Origin: Sambucus nigra
Lineage: Eukaryota > Streptophyta > Magnoliopsida > Dipsacales > Adoxaceae
Direction: 5' to 3'
NCBI GenBank assembly: GCA_949130495.1
Contig: OX422223.1
Span: 81,004,751 to 81,068,750 of the forward strand
Length of the DNA stretch: 64,000 nucleotides
A program made the translations under genes and the position numbers. Below the pieces are notes generated by a model, which was given only the letters and a program-made list of their open reading frames with translations, searched no databases and was not told the origin of the DNA. Below, piece after piece: positions 11,523 to 23,734 of the stretch. The first letter of the stretch is position 1, and every line of letters starts with the position of its first letter.

Positions 11523-13306
11523 TACTTCCCCCCTAATAACGGAATTTCGTCCCAAAAATCAGAAAAATAAGGCCTAGCTGGTAAAACAATTCTGGATACC
11601 ACATCAGTACGCAAACTATCTACATAGTTGGGCGCTCAATCACTATAGCCCCCGTCTCTCAGCAAGCTTGTTTAACACTCTCATTAACGACACTTCATAT
11701 TGTACTCTTATCCGATAACATTCGCATAAGTCGATCCTATACCACATTGACTCCCATTATTTCAATATCATTGGGAGGCCGCACCTCACTACATGACAAC
11801 TACTTGTATTTATCTAAACACAAAACTCCCATTTTGAGAGAAACCATGCGAATATTTGACCACACTTCTCGTTCTTCCAATCTCGATTCTCGGTGGTGTA
11901 ACTCTTACGACATTCAAAAGTCACCTAAAATAGCCGTGGTAATTCTACCACAGTCATCAGACTCTAACTCGGCGGATCAAAAATCCTGATTATATGCCCA
12001 TCTCTTAACCTTCAGAGTGAGAAAAGTTAAGGGTTTTCCACACCAAAACCTCAATAAGCACCTTGTTCACAATAAACTGGTACGAGTGCTCCCACGAAAC
12101 CCTACCATTAGGTAATATCCTCCCCCAATCACTGTACTATACTCCACTTGCTAGCTATATCCGTTGTGGAGATGAAATGATCACAATGAATCCAAAATTT
12201 CTTTCCCAATGCTCCACTCATGGTTAATCACCGCTCGCCTACTCCCCGGATTATGGGTGATACAACCTACTCAAAATGAAACATTATCCCCGCTGCTTCT
12301 TGAAATCCCATATTGAAGGTGGTATTCAAAAATCTCATCCTAATTCAGAAAAATTACCGTGTAAGACCACGTACCGGCGCGATCCTTCCTTTCAAAGGAA
12401 GACTGGGGCACACTAGTTAATATTGTAAATCACCCCAAAGGAATGTCAATCACTTTCATCTTGGAAAACTTGTTCTACACATTCGAATGAACCCTTGATC
12501 TTGCCTTGAGGTTGGCAACCTATCCAACAAGCTTTACCGACTTTACCGGCCTCTTCCATTATAGGAATTATCGATAGCCACACAATTCTCTGGTTTATCC
12601 TCTTGTTCCAACCGATTTCTATCTATGAGTGGTGCATGCAGAGACTACTCATTATATCCCGCTCAATACGACTTCTACTTGAAATGTCTCACATTAAGTG
12701 GCACTTAATACTCCCGTTGTTACCTCGGTGTATACCGAAAGTTCCAACCCGTGCACTTCTCTCCACGATGTTCACTTATGGACCTTTTATACCATATTAA
12801 CATCATCACCCTTTGTACGCACAACTCGCTTTCAACATTTGACTAATTACAACTCCGCTTCGAGTGTTTTTCCATAATAGTTAAATTTTACCCCTCAAGG
12901 AATACCCCTTTTTAAATGGCTTCCTACAGCCTTCCAACCAGATTCGGGTGTGCTACTCTGATCGCGCACACATATATGGATTATCATTCTTCACACGACG
13001 CTTAATCCACTCTACCACTTCCACTTCATTATGTTAGTCCCACAATTATGTATTCCACACGTCTATTCCCACGTCCCTTCAACTCGGACGATTCTAACAT
13101 CAGCTAACCAGGATGCCCACACACCCTATAAACCGTGCATACTAGCATAAGCATCACATATGCTTCACTCATAACACATAATTCTTTATTTTCCTTATAC
13201 TCACAACGTGATTACAACACTTGGGTACTCTCAATCATCCTAAAAATTGAAATTTTAAATCCTCCTTATCATCGTTCCACCCCTCATTTTGTGCATACTA
13301 GCATAA
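11523..13306 (-). other. Residual 3' internal region of the deleted chromovirus
   Basis: Next to the 3' LTR the minus strand reads FSDFWDEIPLLGGKYV, the usual C-terminal end of a chromovirus pol, running into the LTR. The remaining 1.7 kb shows no identifiable domain in any frame, so it is either a long post-pol region or heavily decayed. The left and right copies of a 21-bp string, gtgcatactagcataagcat plus c, lie at 13135-13155 and 13291-13311. The second spans the junction with LTR sequence and marks the deletion breakpoint. Confidence 0.55.
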
Positions 13307-14441
13307 GCATCTCGCTCGAATGACTTCGCGCGACATCACACGACCTAGGCTGTTTCATCTTCAACCTTTGACAGCCTCGTTTTTCACCTTTTTAAGCTTA
13401 AAAACCTCTATAGTTTATTCCTCAACATCTCATCATCAATCCCGATCAATAATAACAAGATTATATATCATTCATAACATCCTAGGATCATTAATTCGTC
13501 ATAAATAATCAAGATTACATGAAATCCACAAATTAATTCATAAGAACCATAGTTTCCAAATTTTCAATTAAAGAATCTAACCAACCCCGATTCGTTCATC
13601 AATATTATTTCCAATTTCGTGATAAAACCTCTACATATGATGGGTATGTCCAGAATATATTAAATTTCTCTAACCATGTGATTTAAAGTATCTAAATTAT
13701 CAATTTCTTCCATGAAACATGTTCTTGATAATCCTAAACTAACATGGGTGAGACATTAACTAAAACAAAGCAAGATAGATACTTGTCGGGGATTCAAGGA
13801 TCTGATTTGTTGATGAAAAAGATATGGCTGTGTTCCTCGTCATGCGATCTACGTTTTGGTGGTGGTGGTGGTGCCAACGGATGAGTTCTTGGCCTTGGAT
13901 TGCTTGCAAAGCTCTCCACCTTATTCTCTAATGTCCGTTCTTAGGTTTTTTGATTGATAACCCTAGAAGACAACTCCTAATGGTTGATATACCTTAGAGA
14001 AATTCGTGGGTTTAATTACCCAAAAATACTAAATGTCTATAATACCCTCCCGGGATGTCAATTAGGCCTAAAAACGCCCCGAGACCCAAACTAAACCCCC
14101 GGGTATACTCTTCTGACGATCTTGACCCTTCCGGACATGTTGGCGCACTTGAAATGACCATACATGTGACTTACAATTTATTCACTTATATTAATAATAA
14201 TAATAATTTAGTCCTGACATGACACAGGCGCGTCCTGACTTAATTTCCATATTTGCCATTTTATTCACTCGTGATAATTTTTAATAAAATAAATTCTACA
14301 TATTACTTTACTCAATAAGTAATATTTAACAAATCAACAAATTTCCAATAATTGCTAACTCTTAAAACAACTTTCCGGATTAATATTAAATTAATTTATC
14401 TCAATTAAAATTTAATATCCTTAAAAATACGGGGTATTACA
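13307..14441 (-). repeat. Chromovirus 5' LTR, truncated
   Basis: 1135 bp matching the first 1145 bp (in sense) of the 3' LTR. It ends CGGGGTATTACA on the plus strand, directly abutting Tat1 pol at 14442. The distal 1.8 kb of the LTR and everything to the middle of the internal region are missing. The junction lies at the string GCATC shared by both sides, a microhomology. Confidence 0.83.
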
Positions 14442-14520
14442 ATCCTTTGAAGAACATCTACAATACGAGCTCTTTTGAGAGATAATGTCTTCATATAGGA
14501 ATTCAGAAATACAAACCTCG
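14442..14520. repeat. 79-bp direct repeat, right copy
   Basis: Tat1 pol sequence repeated at 2915-2993 (about five mismatches). It directly follows the chromovirus LTR end at 14441. Confidence 0.85.
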
Positions 14521-15640
14521 TCTCCCACATAGGATTATCGGTAAGGTATTAGAAATGCTCCTTTCTTGGCTTTCTGCATAGCATACGTAATGTCAAATTC
14601 ACCTAGTAACATCAACCATTAGGCCATTCTACTGGACAACGTATGATTCTCTAATAGGTATTTCATTAGATCTATTAGGGATACTAATTTGATAGGGAAT
14701 TCAAGCATGTGATGCCGGAGCTTCTACATGACCCTGATTAAAATGACCCATGCTTTTTCTAACGCAATATAGTTCATGTCATACCCTCTCAGATTTTGAT
14801 TAGCATATTGTGTGATTATTTGATGTATTGGGTTATTATAGCCCCTATTGTTGTGTCTGTGACAGTGAGATATAAGAGAAGGGGGAGACCTTGTCACGAG
14901 GTCATGAGCACTAGAGGTCGGATAAGGTATCGCTTGATCTATTCAAAGTATTTTTGATATTCTTCGTTATAAAATTGGTTGAATATTTTCAAAGAAGTTT
15001 AAAAATGGGCTAGCGGATAAAGGTCAGCTGGCTACTGACTAAATGTATTGGAGCTTCCCTAGAAACCCACAAACTTCTTTCTCCATTCGAGGTGGTGGCA
15101 TATTGATTATTTCTTTTTAATTTGGCAGTGTCTACTTTGATTCCTTTCTCGCTGACCATTAAGCCGAGGAGTTTACCTTTCATGACACTGAACACGCATT
15201 TTTACGGGTTAAGTAACATCTAGTATTGCCACAGTCGCTCGAAGAATTTCCTTATGGTAGGAATATGACAACCCCGAGTCTTGGACTTGATGATCATGTC
15301 ATCAATATAGACTTCGACCTCCTTATTAATAAGATCATGAAAAATGATTGTAATAGCCTTTTTATAGGTAGCCCTGACATTTTGTAGACCGAATAGTATG
15401 ACTGTAAAGCAAAAGGTTCCCCATCGGGCGATGAATGCAGCCTTTTCCTGATGTTCAGCGTGCATTTTAATTAGATTAAGCCCGACAAACCCATTGACAA
15501 ATGACTTGAGGGTATACTTAGTGGTGTTATTGACGATCATGTCGACGTTGGGTAGCGAGTAATCATCTTTCAAATATGCTTTGTTCAGATCTTGATAGTC
15601 GACGCACATGCGGACTTTTCCTCCGAATTTTTGCACAAGG
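14521..15640 (-). pseudogene. Tat1 reverse transcriptase and RNase H, broken
   Basis: This is the enzyme that copies element RNA into DNA. From 15636 the minus strand reads VRMCVDYQDLNKAYLKDDY, then FVGLNLIKMH, FIARWGTFCF and VYIDDMIIKSK (the catalytic YIDD box is intact, near 15296-15315). A further frame (15195-15010) holds the connection, and 15000-14540 encodes the RT-linked RNase H with ALEKAWVILI, KLRHHMLEFPIKL and GEFDITYAMQKA. Many stops and at least two frameshifts are present. The strings KVRMCVDYQDLNKA and SYPL-type palm signatures are typical of the Tat branch. It continues into the second RNase H, which is cut at 14442 by the nested insertion. Confidence 0.88.
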
Positions 15641-17113
15641 ACAATGTTTACAAGTAGGATATTTGATTAAGATAATTAATCCTACATTCAAATGTTTCAC
15701 CACTTAGTCTTTGACCTTAAGGGACCATTTTGTTCAAAGCTTACTTAACTTCTATTTGACAGGCTTGCTTTCTAGGAAGGTAGGGATCTCGTGCTATGCA
15801 ATTTCGTCACTATAGGACCATGCAAACACGCCCATGAATTCCTTTAGAATCCCTTCAAATTGTGACAGCTCATGATCATTGAGGGTGGACCCCATCCTAA
15901 TCTCGTGTGAATGCCTACTAGAATCGAGATTAATAATAATAGTCTCATCATGATTAGTTTGAACCTGGTTATGTTATTTGGTTTTTTCTTATTTAAACTA
16001 ATTATAAAATTTTCATTTAGTAGATCACCTTCAGCGATTGTTTGATTGGAATCAAGTCAATTAATATAAGGCACAACAAGATACTCGAAAACATCATTCA
16101 TTTCATTAAAAGCATTTTCAAGAAATATAGCAATGAGGACCTCATCAAAGGTGGAATCATTCATAATTATATAAGAGATAGAAGAAAAATAGTAGATCCA
16201 GATGTTTCTTAGGGGAGGTGAACAGTAGGGTTTAGGTTGACTTGGGCAGGCTTGATCGGAATGGCATGGCATGCCAATTAAGGAGTGGTTTATCAGTAGT
16301 AGTGATGCTTTGTATATGGATCAGGAGGCTCAGACTTCATATGGATTATGTAGAGATCTATCCCCATTATATGTAGGTCTAATGGTTCACCAGTGTCACT
16401 ACCCTTGGGAAATTTTGACGCTTTTTGTAACCTTAGTGGCCAAAGGCCCCACTTTATGTTTTTGTTCTTCATCCTAATTAACTTAATCCTTTAGGGAGAT
16501 TTATAACAAAGGCTTCATCCCTTTCTCTATGGGGTTATACCATGACTCGGTGGATTTACAAAAGGGGAAGTTTTTTACCCTCCTTAACAAATCTTCCGTT
16601 TAAGGAATATCTTGAGATTATCTCTTCTATTTCTAAAATTATATTTTAGTTGGTTGGTGGAGTGTTCTAAGTTCAGATGGTGATGGTTGGTAATCTAGGA
16701 TGCATAGATGAAATGATTCTTTCAAAACTATCGTCTAGAGGATCCCTTATTGACGGCGACCCAGTTCCATTCCAGGCATAAAATGCAGAATCACGTTAAC
16801 ATTACCATGGGTGCAGTGCTCCAGACAGAATCAGACTTGTCATCATCGCCAAGAATAATGATAACCTGGGCCGTTGGTGTAGAATTTTATTTTTTGAAGA
16901 AGGGAAGAGGATAAACCTCGGATATTATGAGCCAAAGGCAACAAAGTAGTAAATTAAAGCATACAGTATATCGATGACTTGGTACTCGATTTGAAGGAAA
17001 ATGAAACCAACCCATAGTGTGAGTTTTATAGAGCTTGTAACCTCTATGCCAGTGTTATCATAGGCACGAATAATGACAGGAGTAAGAGTGACATCAATAA
17101 TTTTTATTCCTAA
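15641..17113 (-). other. Tat1 protease-RT linker region
   Basis: Between protease and RT. Minus-strand translation is interrupted by stops and shows only faint linker-like segments (for example a short frame at 16272-16057). No separate gene is supported on either strand; plus-strand open frames such as 16271-16477 lack any recognisable feature. Confidence 0.5.
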
Positions 17114-17470
17114 TTAGTTGAGAGTCCTCAATGGACAGCCGTTCCAAGTAGACCCACTGTCAACAAGTGCTAGTGGGACTATTATTCCCATTATTTTGAC
17201 TGAGATATTGAGGGAGTAGTTATGGTCAGGACCGATCTTAAGGATTTCTTCATTGGAGAAGGAGAGGAGTATTTTTGTGGTCAAGGATCCCACTATATGT
17301 ACGACTTCTTCGAGAGTGGTAGTAAGAGGGATCGTGGTTCGTATGAGGAGTTTTATCACAACATTTTTGTGCAGCTGGAAGGACATGAAAATACTCCACA
17401 AGGTGATATTGACCTGGGTTTTCTTGACTTCTTTGAGGACCTTACTTTCCTTAACTATTATTTTGGACAT
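17114..17470 (-). pseudogene. Tat1 aspartic protease segment
   Basis: An open minus-strand stretch of 118 codons ends with NYSLNISVKIMGIIVPLALV followed by DSGSTWN and PLRTLN. This is the retropepsin active-site region of Tat-lineage polyproteins, where the catalytic D-S/T-G triad (here DSG) is preserved. The protease cuts Gag-Pol into mature proteins. It sits between gag (upstream, higher coordinates) and RT. The frame is closed on both sides, so the domain is a remnant. Confidence 0.75.
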
Positions 17471-19500
17471 CGGGAGTTACAATGACTCCTTTCCCTTTGT
17501 CTATAGTTTATGATGGGTGAATTGGTTCTTTGTAGTGATGCCCAGATCGAGTCATGTGATTTATAAAAATAAGAAATAAAAACCTGGTATCTTTATTTAT
17601 CTCGAGTGCGATGGACACCTCATTGATACCTTCTAGAAATTCTTTAAAAGAAATTGTTCTGCATATGGAGGTAACTGGATTGTTGTCTTTACAATTTGAC
17701 TCATTATCTAAGCCGTCAAAATCATCGCCACATCAGGTGGTAAGAATATCATCCTTCCGTGAAAAGTCAATGCATTCCATAATATCTATGGTCTCTTCAT
17801 ATAAGTCTTACCATTTACCAGGGAAGTGTTGGAAGTAGGTTATTAGACACCCTTAGAGCTTCAAGGCCATGAGCAATTCAAAGGAATTACACATTTATCC
17901 CTTCTTGGTTAACACATCAGACGTAACCTACACAATGTTGTCCAAACTGAATTCTTCTGCTAATACAAACCAATCATCAGATCACTGAGCCCACTTTTAA
18001 GCCTCCATGAATATATCACTGATCTTCTTATAATTATTCTCTTTGAGGATCATTTCGGTGGGCAATTTCAGCCCAAACTCTTGAAGCTAATCTAAGACAA
18101 CGAGCAACTCCATAACTCCCCCTTCTGTAAGGGTGAACATGAACATGCATGCCCTATTAAGGAGGTATAAAGATTGACGGGTTGGATTCTTAGGGTGTAG
18201 GAGGAATAAAGGACAAACCTTAAGGGGTTTGGGTGAACTGGTGGACGAAGGTTCTTGAATGGGCTTAATTTTTATAGCATGGTCGAATTCTATGTTCTTT
18301 TCTAAGAGTATGGCATTTACCCTGCTTCAGTGTGCTGGAAGAGGGTTTTAAGTGGTATTAGGATTTATATTAGGTGGAGGGGCAATAATCCCTCTATCTA
18401 TGAGGCTTTGTATGCCATTATTCAAATGGAAACACTGATCGGTGGTGTGCTTAGCGATTTTAGTGGATGTCATAATGGGCGTCATACTTGACATTTTGGG
18501 GAAGGGGATTTGATAATGGTCGAGGTTGTAGAGGTTTGATGAGATTTCTGGCTAGGAGATATTAGTAGACTTTTGACAAAGGTGCATGAAGTTTGGTTTA
18601 TTCCTTTCTGGATGGATCGGGATGACTTTCAAGTATCCATGAGGAGTAAGTTGAGAGATGATATTGATGTTTGAAACTTCGGTGTTCGCTAATTTATCAT
18701 GCTTTCAAGAGATGGAGTGTCCAGTTAGCCTTTTTGGTTAAAATTTAGATTTTTGATTGGTGACCCCTTTTTCGATTTTCACCCCTACCTCACGAAGAAT
18801 TCTGAAATAGGGGTAGTATTAGCTTCCCATTGGAGTCTGATATATGCTAGGAAGTTCTTCTTCATAATGCCTACTTGCTCTTCTTCTGATGGTCGATTTG
18901 TCCTAGTGGAGAGTTTCTCCCTCCATCTTCTAATAAACCTGTTAACCGATTTACCCCGACTTTGCGTAAGCAGATCTAAGGCTCGATGGGTAACCTATAG
19001 CTCTTCATGGTACTTGTATTGAATCATGAATTCATGGGCCATATCCTCCCAACCATGGACTCTAGATTCCTTAATTGATAGGAACAAACATAGGGCACTT
19101 TCTTGAAGTTTTTTTTAGAACATCTGAGCCATTATATCTTCTTATATTCCGATAAGAGTCATAGCGTAGTGATGGATGCATATATGTACGATTGGAGGTC
19201 TGCTACCTCGAAACTTTTCTATATTAGGCATCTTGAACTTCTCTGGCAATCGAGCTTTAGGATAGGGAGACATGTGGGTGTAGTCCACATAATTCCTTGA
19301 TATTTTGACTTGGTCAAATTTTTTGGACAATAACTTGAGGTATTCTCTGACCTTGTTCAATTCTTCTTCTTTAGGATTAACAGGGGCATGTTTTGATAGA
19401 TTACCCCCTGACTGGGTTAGATTTAGTATCGATAGTTAGGCCGATGGTGGACCACTAGTCGATGGGGCATGCGGGGCATGCTGGTATTCTTTCGAAACCG
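17471..19500 (-). pseudogene. Tat1 gag region, decayed
   Basis: At 19360-19142 the minus strand reads YPKARLPEKFKMPNIEKF, followed by GSRPPIVHI. This is the start of the capsid domain in Tat gag proteins, where a KMP-x-x-x-KF/Y-x-G block is typical. The rest down to 17480 is broken by frequent stops and frameshifts, and only scattered gag-like residues can be followed. It is upstream of the protease in the right order. Confidence 0.7.
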
Positions 19501-21271
19501 ACACTGGTTTTGGAACTTGAGGACCTATAGAATAGGGAAAATGATATCTAGATTAGGATCCTTAGGAGTTTGAACCCGGTGTCATCGTATCTTCTGAACC
19601 TCTGCTTGAAGATTGTTAATATTGGCACTGAGCTAAGAAAGGACTGTTATCAGATCTGAATGGACATTTACGTTCAGGTTAACCTTCTCCCTAAATATTA
19701 TTCAGAAGGATTGCTTGAATTCTATAGAAGCAGTGGAGGAAGTCGTGGAGCTCCAAGGTGGTTTAATGGAAGATCTTAGCTAATATAGAGCCAAGATAAG
19801 ACTGGGGTATCTAATCGCACCTAATAGGTAAAGAAAAACCTTGAGTGTAATTATTATTATTAGCTTCCACTTGTATTATGTTATGCCTAGGGTGAAAATG
19901 AAATGACGAGCAGGACCCAGATAGGGGAAAATATCGGGTATATGAGGCAAGACGAGGTTTGACTTTTTCTCAGAGTTACGAATAGGATCCTATTTTTTAA
20001 AAAAGGGCGAAATAGTGCAAAATTTGAGTGGTAAGGCAGCCCAAAAATTGGGCAGAGTTTTGCATTAGAATTGTCTGACTAAGTATGAGTGTCCTAGGTG
20101 GATGCTTATATATTGTGGATGGATTTGGTTGGTTAGTGGAAACATTCCCCCTTTTGGCATGACTTCCACGATATACCTCTTTTCTATAAAGGCAATCATT
20201 CATCGGTACGTGTGGAGAAGCCATTTGATATACCGGAATGTACATGAATTGCCTCACAATATACCTCGCTAAGACAAAATGTGTGAGAGAGAATTTGAGA
20301 TAGTTGGCGTACATGAACGAGTTCCTTATTATATACCTCTTATAGTGAGTTCGGTTAAGAGATATGATGCTGGGGAAAATTTTTGGTATGCTTCAAAGGT
20401 ACTAGGCTAATGGAAGTTGGGAATCATATCGCTTAGATTAACTGCTCCTCACAGGATTGTCACCTATCACGAAGTGAACCCCCAATTCGGGACAATTTTG
20501 GTCAATATTGTAATGCTCAAATGATGTAGTGTGAAAGAATGCATGAGTCTTAATTTATATTTTAAGGAGAGTTTTATGTAAGCCAAGGTAAATATATATT
20601 ACTACTATGAGGGAGAACATATAATATATAAATAGCATGGGGTGAGGGCAGTAATCATGAAATGTAAATCGATATAATATGTACATGAAACATGGAGCCT
20701 ATACAAAGTATGATCATATATAAAAAGTGTGAACCGTGTGAATATATACCAGTGGGTGGAATATGTGCAAAGTGAAGGTGGACATGTGAATATGTGAAAG
20801 TGACAGAATATGTGGATGTATACATAAGAGAATGAAATGTGGAAGTGTGTGCTAGTGTGACTAATCATGGATAACTATAGGTGGTGTATGAAACAAGTGA
20901 GTAAATATGGAGCTATATACAAGTGAGAATAATGTGAGAGTGTGTTCTAGTGTGACTAAGCATGCATATCTACAAGTGAGGTGGACAATGTATAAGTGTG
21001 AGTAAGTGTAGTGAAACATAATAGATATATACAAGAGAGTAAAGCATGGAGCATATGATATGAAGGTGGTATATACTTGAGAATAATATCATGGTAGAGA
21101 GAGGAATATAAACATCATAGCATGAATATATATATATATATATATAACATGTAAATATGAGGGTAAGAAGAATATACAAGTAAAGGTATATATACACATG
21201 TAGAAAAATAGAAAAAAGGATAAAAAAACAAAATCCACGTGAAATAAAGTCTAGTACTCTTAAAGAATAAA
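19501..21271 (-). other. Tat1 5' untranslated region
   Basis: About 1.8 kb between the PBS and gag, without a credible protein. It contains an imperfect local repeat (strings gtgctagtgtgactaatcat near 20849 and gttctagtgtgactaagcat near 20944, about 95 bp apart) and an (AT)n tract at 21126-21146. The Tyr- and Ile-rich frames seen on the minus strand come from these simple sequences. Confidence 0.55.
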
Positions 21272-21290
21272 GTCCCCAGTGGAGTCGTCA
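21272..21290 (-). other. Tat1 primer binding site (tRNA-Arg type)
   Basis: The minus strand reads TGACGACTCCACTGGGGAC. This closely resembles the TGGCGACTCC-x-CTGGGGA PBS of Tat/Ogre elements, which pairs with tRNA-Arg. It lies directly inside the LTR end near 21292. Confidence 0.75.
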
Positions 21291-21291
21291 C

Positions 21292-22361
21292 TGTGGCCAT
21301 ATGGTATTCCTCCGGTGCTGGGCTCGCCCTGATAGGAGAGAAGGGAAAATCTCCCTCAAATCAAGTGCAAATTTGAGGATGGAGGTCCCCTTTTTGCCAC
21401 TCGTGTGATCTTTTCGGGCTACCACAGATATAAATTGACCATCGTCAAAAGGGGATAAAATATAGAATATGGATTCGCCAACCTATTTTTCTCAAAGAAG
21501 GAAAAAGAATGTAGGCATACTCGAACACATGACATCAAAAAGATAATTTGATGCACACGAAACAATAGAGATCGGTGGTCTAGGGACTAAGTTACAAAAT
21601 AGAAAGATGTTAAGCACCCATTCCATCCTTTATGAGTGACTCCCTTTTTGGCTTTTTTGATTTTATGAAAATATATTATGTAACTACTACTAATAAAAAT
21701 TATGTTAATTGATATGAGATAATGGAACAAGACTAAAATATACCAAAAATGGAAGAAAGTTAAATAAACACACTAATTAAATGAAATAAAAAAGGATAAG
21801 AGTAGACCTTCTAGAAGATTTTTCTACTGATTTTTGAAGAGGAGTAGGCTAATTTTATGGTGATGGGATGATTATGGAGAAGGGATGAGATATGAGAGAC
21901 AAAAGGTAGTGTAAAAGTGAGATAAGAAAAGTGAGAGGAATGTTAAAAATTTGGATTTTTTAGAATGGCAGTGCACAAATTTCGAGGCAGAGAATGCTCT
22001 GACGGCTGAAAAGGGGGTCCTTGAGAACAAGGTCATGACCTCCTTAAATGGCCAAAATTAGGGTAAGTGGGTATTCCGATCGACATAGTACCTAACTTTC
22101 CTATAGGCATAACCATGGCTTGGCGATGAAGTAAAATACACATCTGCCTATTGGCTGGGGGGCTGGGGTCCCTATAGGCAGTTTAAAAAAGACTTTTCGA
22201 AAAAATGGATATAAAATACAAATCGTAAGTCTGAATTGTGAACGGCCAGGACCGTTGGATATAGGATTAAGATCCCTATGAGAATATATGGTCCACTCTC
22301 AGGTTTGAGAGTTGATTAAAGTCAAACACGTCTCAAAAGTAACCAATGGCCTCTAGACGGA
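21292..22361 (-). repeat. Tat1 5' LTR, R-U5 and inner U3 part
   Basis: Runs from the PBS outward. A degraded TATA region lies near 22060 in the same relative place as the TATA box of the related plus-strand LTR at 48570. Positions 22225-22361 are part of one unit of the 172-bp U3 repeat (gaccgttgg at 22250, then gagagttgattaaagtcaaa). The repeat stops abruptly near 22361, where foreign DNA begins. Confidence 0.65.
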
Positions 22362-22484
22362 TTAATGGGATGAGAATGTCCGGCTTATCAATTTATTTGG
22401 TAAACTACTAGGGGCTCATATAGCACATGCCGATTGATCGTATTCTGGACCGGAGAAACGAACCTATTTGAAGAGACTCATTTC

Positions 22485-22605
22485 ATACCAGTGATCTATC
22501 AGAAATAATTAGAGGTTTTCAATTGATCATTTTCGGAGAATTAGATGTTCTTCCTGAACAGGCCTTTTATTTGATAGGTAGCATCGATGAAGTTATCGTG
22601 AAAGA
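22485..22605 (+). pseudogene. atpB: Plastid atpB C-terminal fragment
   Basis: The plus strand encodes IIRGFQLI, then [19 protein letters not shown], the C-terminal part of the plastid ATP synthase beta subunit. The match is lost after IDE. Substitutions throughout show age. It is a fragment only, in the orientation opposite to the second atpB piece at 23248-23315. Confidence 0.85.
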
Positions 22606-22844
22606 AAGATTCATCTATTTCTTTCTTACCATACTATCGGATCTCAGAGAATACTTCCTATTAAAGTCATCTCATTTCATTTAAGACGTGAAATTGGAAT
22701 CCTTTTCATTTTCTTTCTTCAACCATTGATAATAACTCATAAGTCAAGTTGAATTCAAAATGTCTTTTCTATTTTTCTACTATATTAGTATTTTATTTAT
22801 ATTAGTATATTATATTAGTCTTAGTTAGTGATCCCTCCTTAGTG

Positions 22845-23032
22845 ATTCCTTTATTCCGTGATGAACTGTTGGTGCCAGTCCTACATTTTATCTCTGTGGA
22901 CCGAGGAGAAAGAGGGGGCGACGGGAAGTGGATTGTACCGTGAGAGAAGCAAGGGATCAGCCTCTTTCAAATATACAATAGGGACTCTGGCAATGCAATG
23001 TAGTTGGAATCTCATGTCGATCCAAATGAATC
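22845..23032 (+). other. Plastid spacer-like fragment (inverted-repeat type)
   Basis: The segment with ctgttggtgccagtcctaca through tgtcgatccaaatgaatcat resembles plastid inverted-repeat spacer DNA of the trnV-rrn16 neighbourhood, as far as I recognise it. It is interrupted at 23032, where atpE sequence starts. The 63-codon open frame across it (22858-23049) is not a gene. Confidence 0.5.
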
Positions 23033-23247
23033 ATTATTACCTATTCTAGTAAAACCACCATCAGGGCCATCGTTAACCATTGGTCATTAAGGCGTATTCT
23101 CAATATACCTATATCGACAGCTGTGGCAATAGGCGCGTGATTTGGTAATACACCAATTTGCCCACTATAGGTAGATAAAATGATTTCTTTCACTTTAAGA
23201 TCCCAAACAATTCGATTAGGGGTGTGTACACAAAGAGTTAAGGCCAT
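23033..23247 (-). pseudogene. atpE: Plastid atpE N-terminal fragment
   Basis: From an ATG at 23245-23247 the minus strand reads [20 protein letters not shown], then [20 protein letters not shown] and [16 protein letters not shown]. This is the N-terminal half of the plastid ATP synthase epsilon subunit. A deletion shifts the frame after MALM, and the piece ends near 23033. The start codon overlaps the atpB end as in plastomes. Confidence 0.92.
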
Positions 23248-23315
23248 TTCTTCAAATTGCTTTCCATTTCTAAATTCTTCCTTCACGGTAGCTTCATCGT
23301 TGTTACCTACAAAAT
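23248..23315 (-). pseudogene. atpB: Plastid atpB extreme C-terminus, joined to atpE
   Basis: Directly upstream of atpE the minus strand reads [12 protein letters not shown], then (in another frame) MESNLKK, the end of the beta subunit. This keeps the natural atpB-atpE junction. Further upstream the match to atpB stops, so the plastid piece begins near 23315. Confidence 0.8.
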
Positions 23316-23734
23316 CCTTCAAATTGTATCTGATTAAACCCAGGTATTGTAGATATTCCCTCATTTCCATCCAGGAGAATTTTTAATTTCCCATTTATAA
23401 AAAAATCTCATTATTGGCTCATTCTTCAGTACTTGATTCTGATACGAATCATATCATTGGATTAAGTAAGGTTAATAACTTGGCCTAATGAAATAAGAAC
23501 TCATTATTTTAGTTAGTTTATTCCAAAGGATTAACTAGTTCATTATGAAATTGCGTGATTGTTTTCCATTTCAATTAAAAAAACATTTCTATTTTTCTAT
23601 ATCTATTCTTTATTTTTTATTTATCGAAAGAAGGAAAATTAAGAAAATCAAAATAATATTCCCTAAGTATATTATTTTGAGCCGCGCATACCTTGACTTG
23701 GGCTAAGCTAAAAAAAGACCATTTCGAAACCTAG

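Larger units (their letters stand above)
2994..14441 (-). mobile_element. Chromovirus-type (Tekay-like) Ty3 element, internally deleted, nested in Tat1
   Basis: An 11.4-kb block interrupts Tat1 pol. On the minus strand it consists of a partial 5' LTR (14441-13307), 1.8 kb of the 3' part of the internal region (13306-11523), and a long 3' LTR (11522-10156 plus 4586 to about 3000). The LTRs begin TGTAATACCCCG. Just upstream of the 3' LTR the internal region reads DEIPLLGGK, the typical end of chromovirus polyproteins. PBS, gag, protease, RT and integrase are missing, removed together with the distal part of the 5' LTR by one large deletion. A complete copia-type element has inserted in the 3' LTR. 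The Tekay-like assignment rests on the LTR termini, the roughly 3-kb LTR and the pol end. Confidence 0.7.

Noticed and set aside
21272..21290. tRNA-Arg gene fragment
   Set aside because: Only the primer-binding stretch is present; no tRNA fold surrounds it, and it lies exactly at an LTR end.
20605..21300. Tyr/Ile/His-rich minus-strand open frames resembling membrane proteins
   Set aside because: Low-complexity DNA (GTATA and ATAT-rich) in the Tat1 leader; no recognisable domain or consistent frame.
22858..23049. 63-codon plus-strand gene
   Set aside because: Plastid spacer-like DNA running into an atpE fragment; not a conserved protein.
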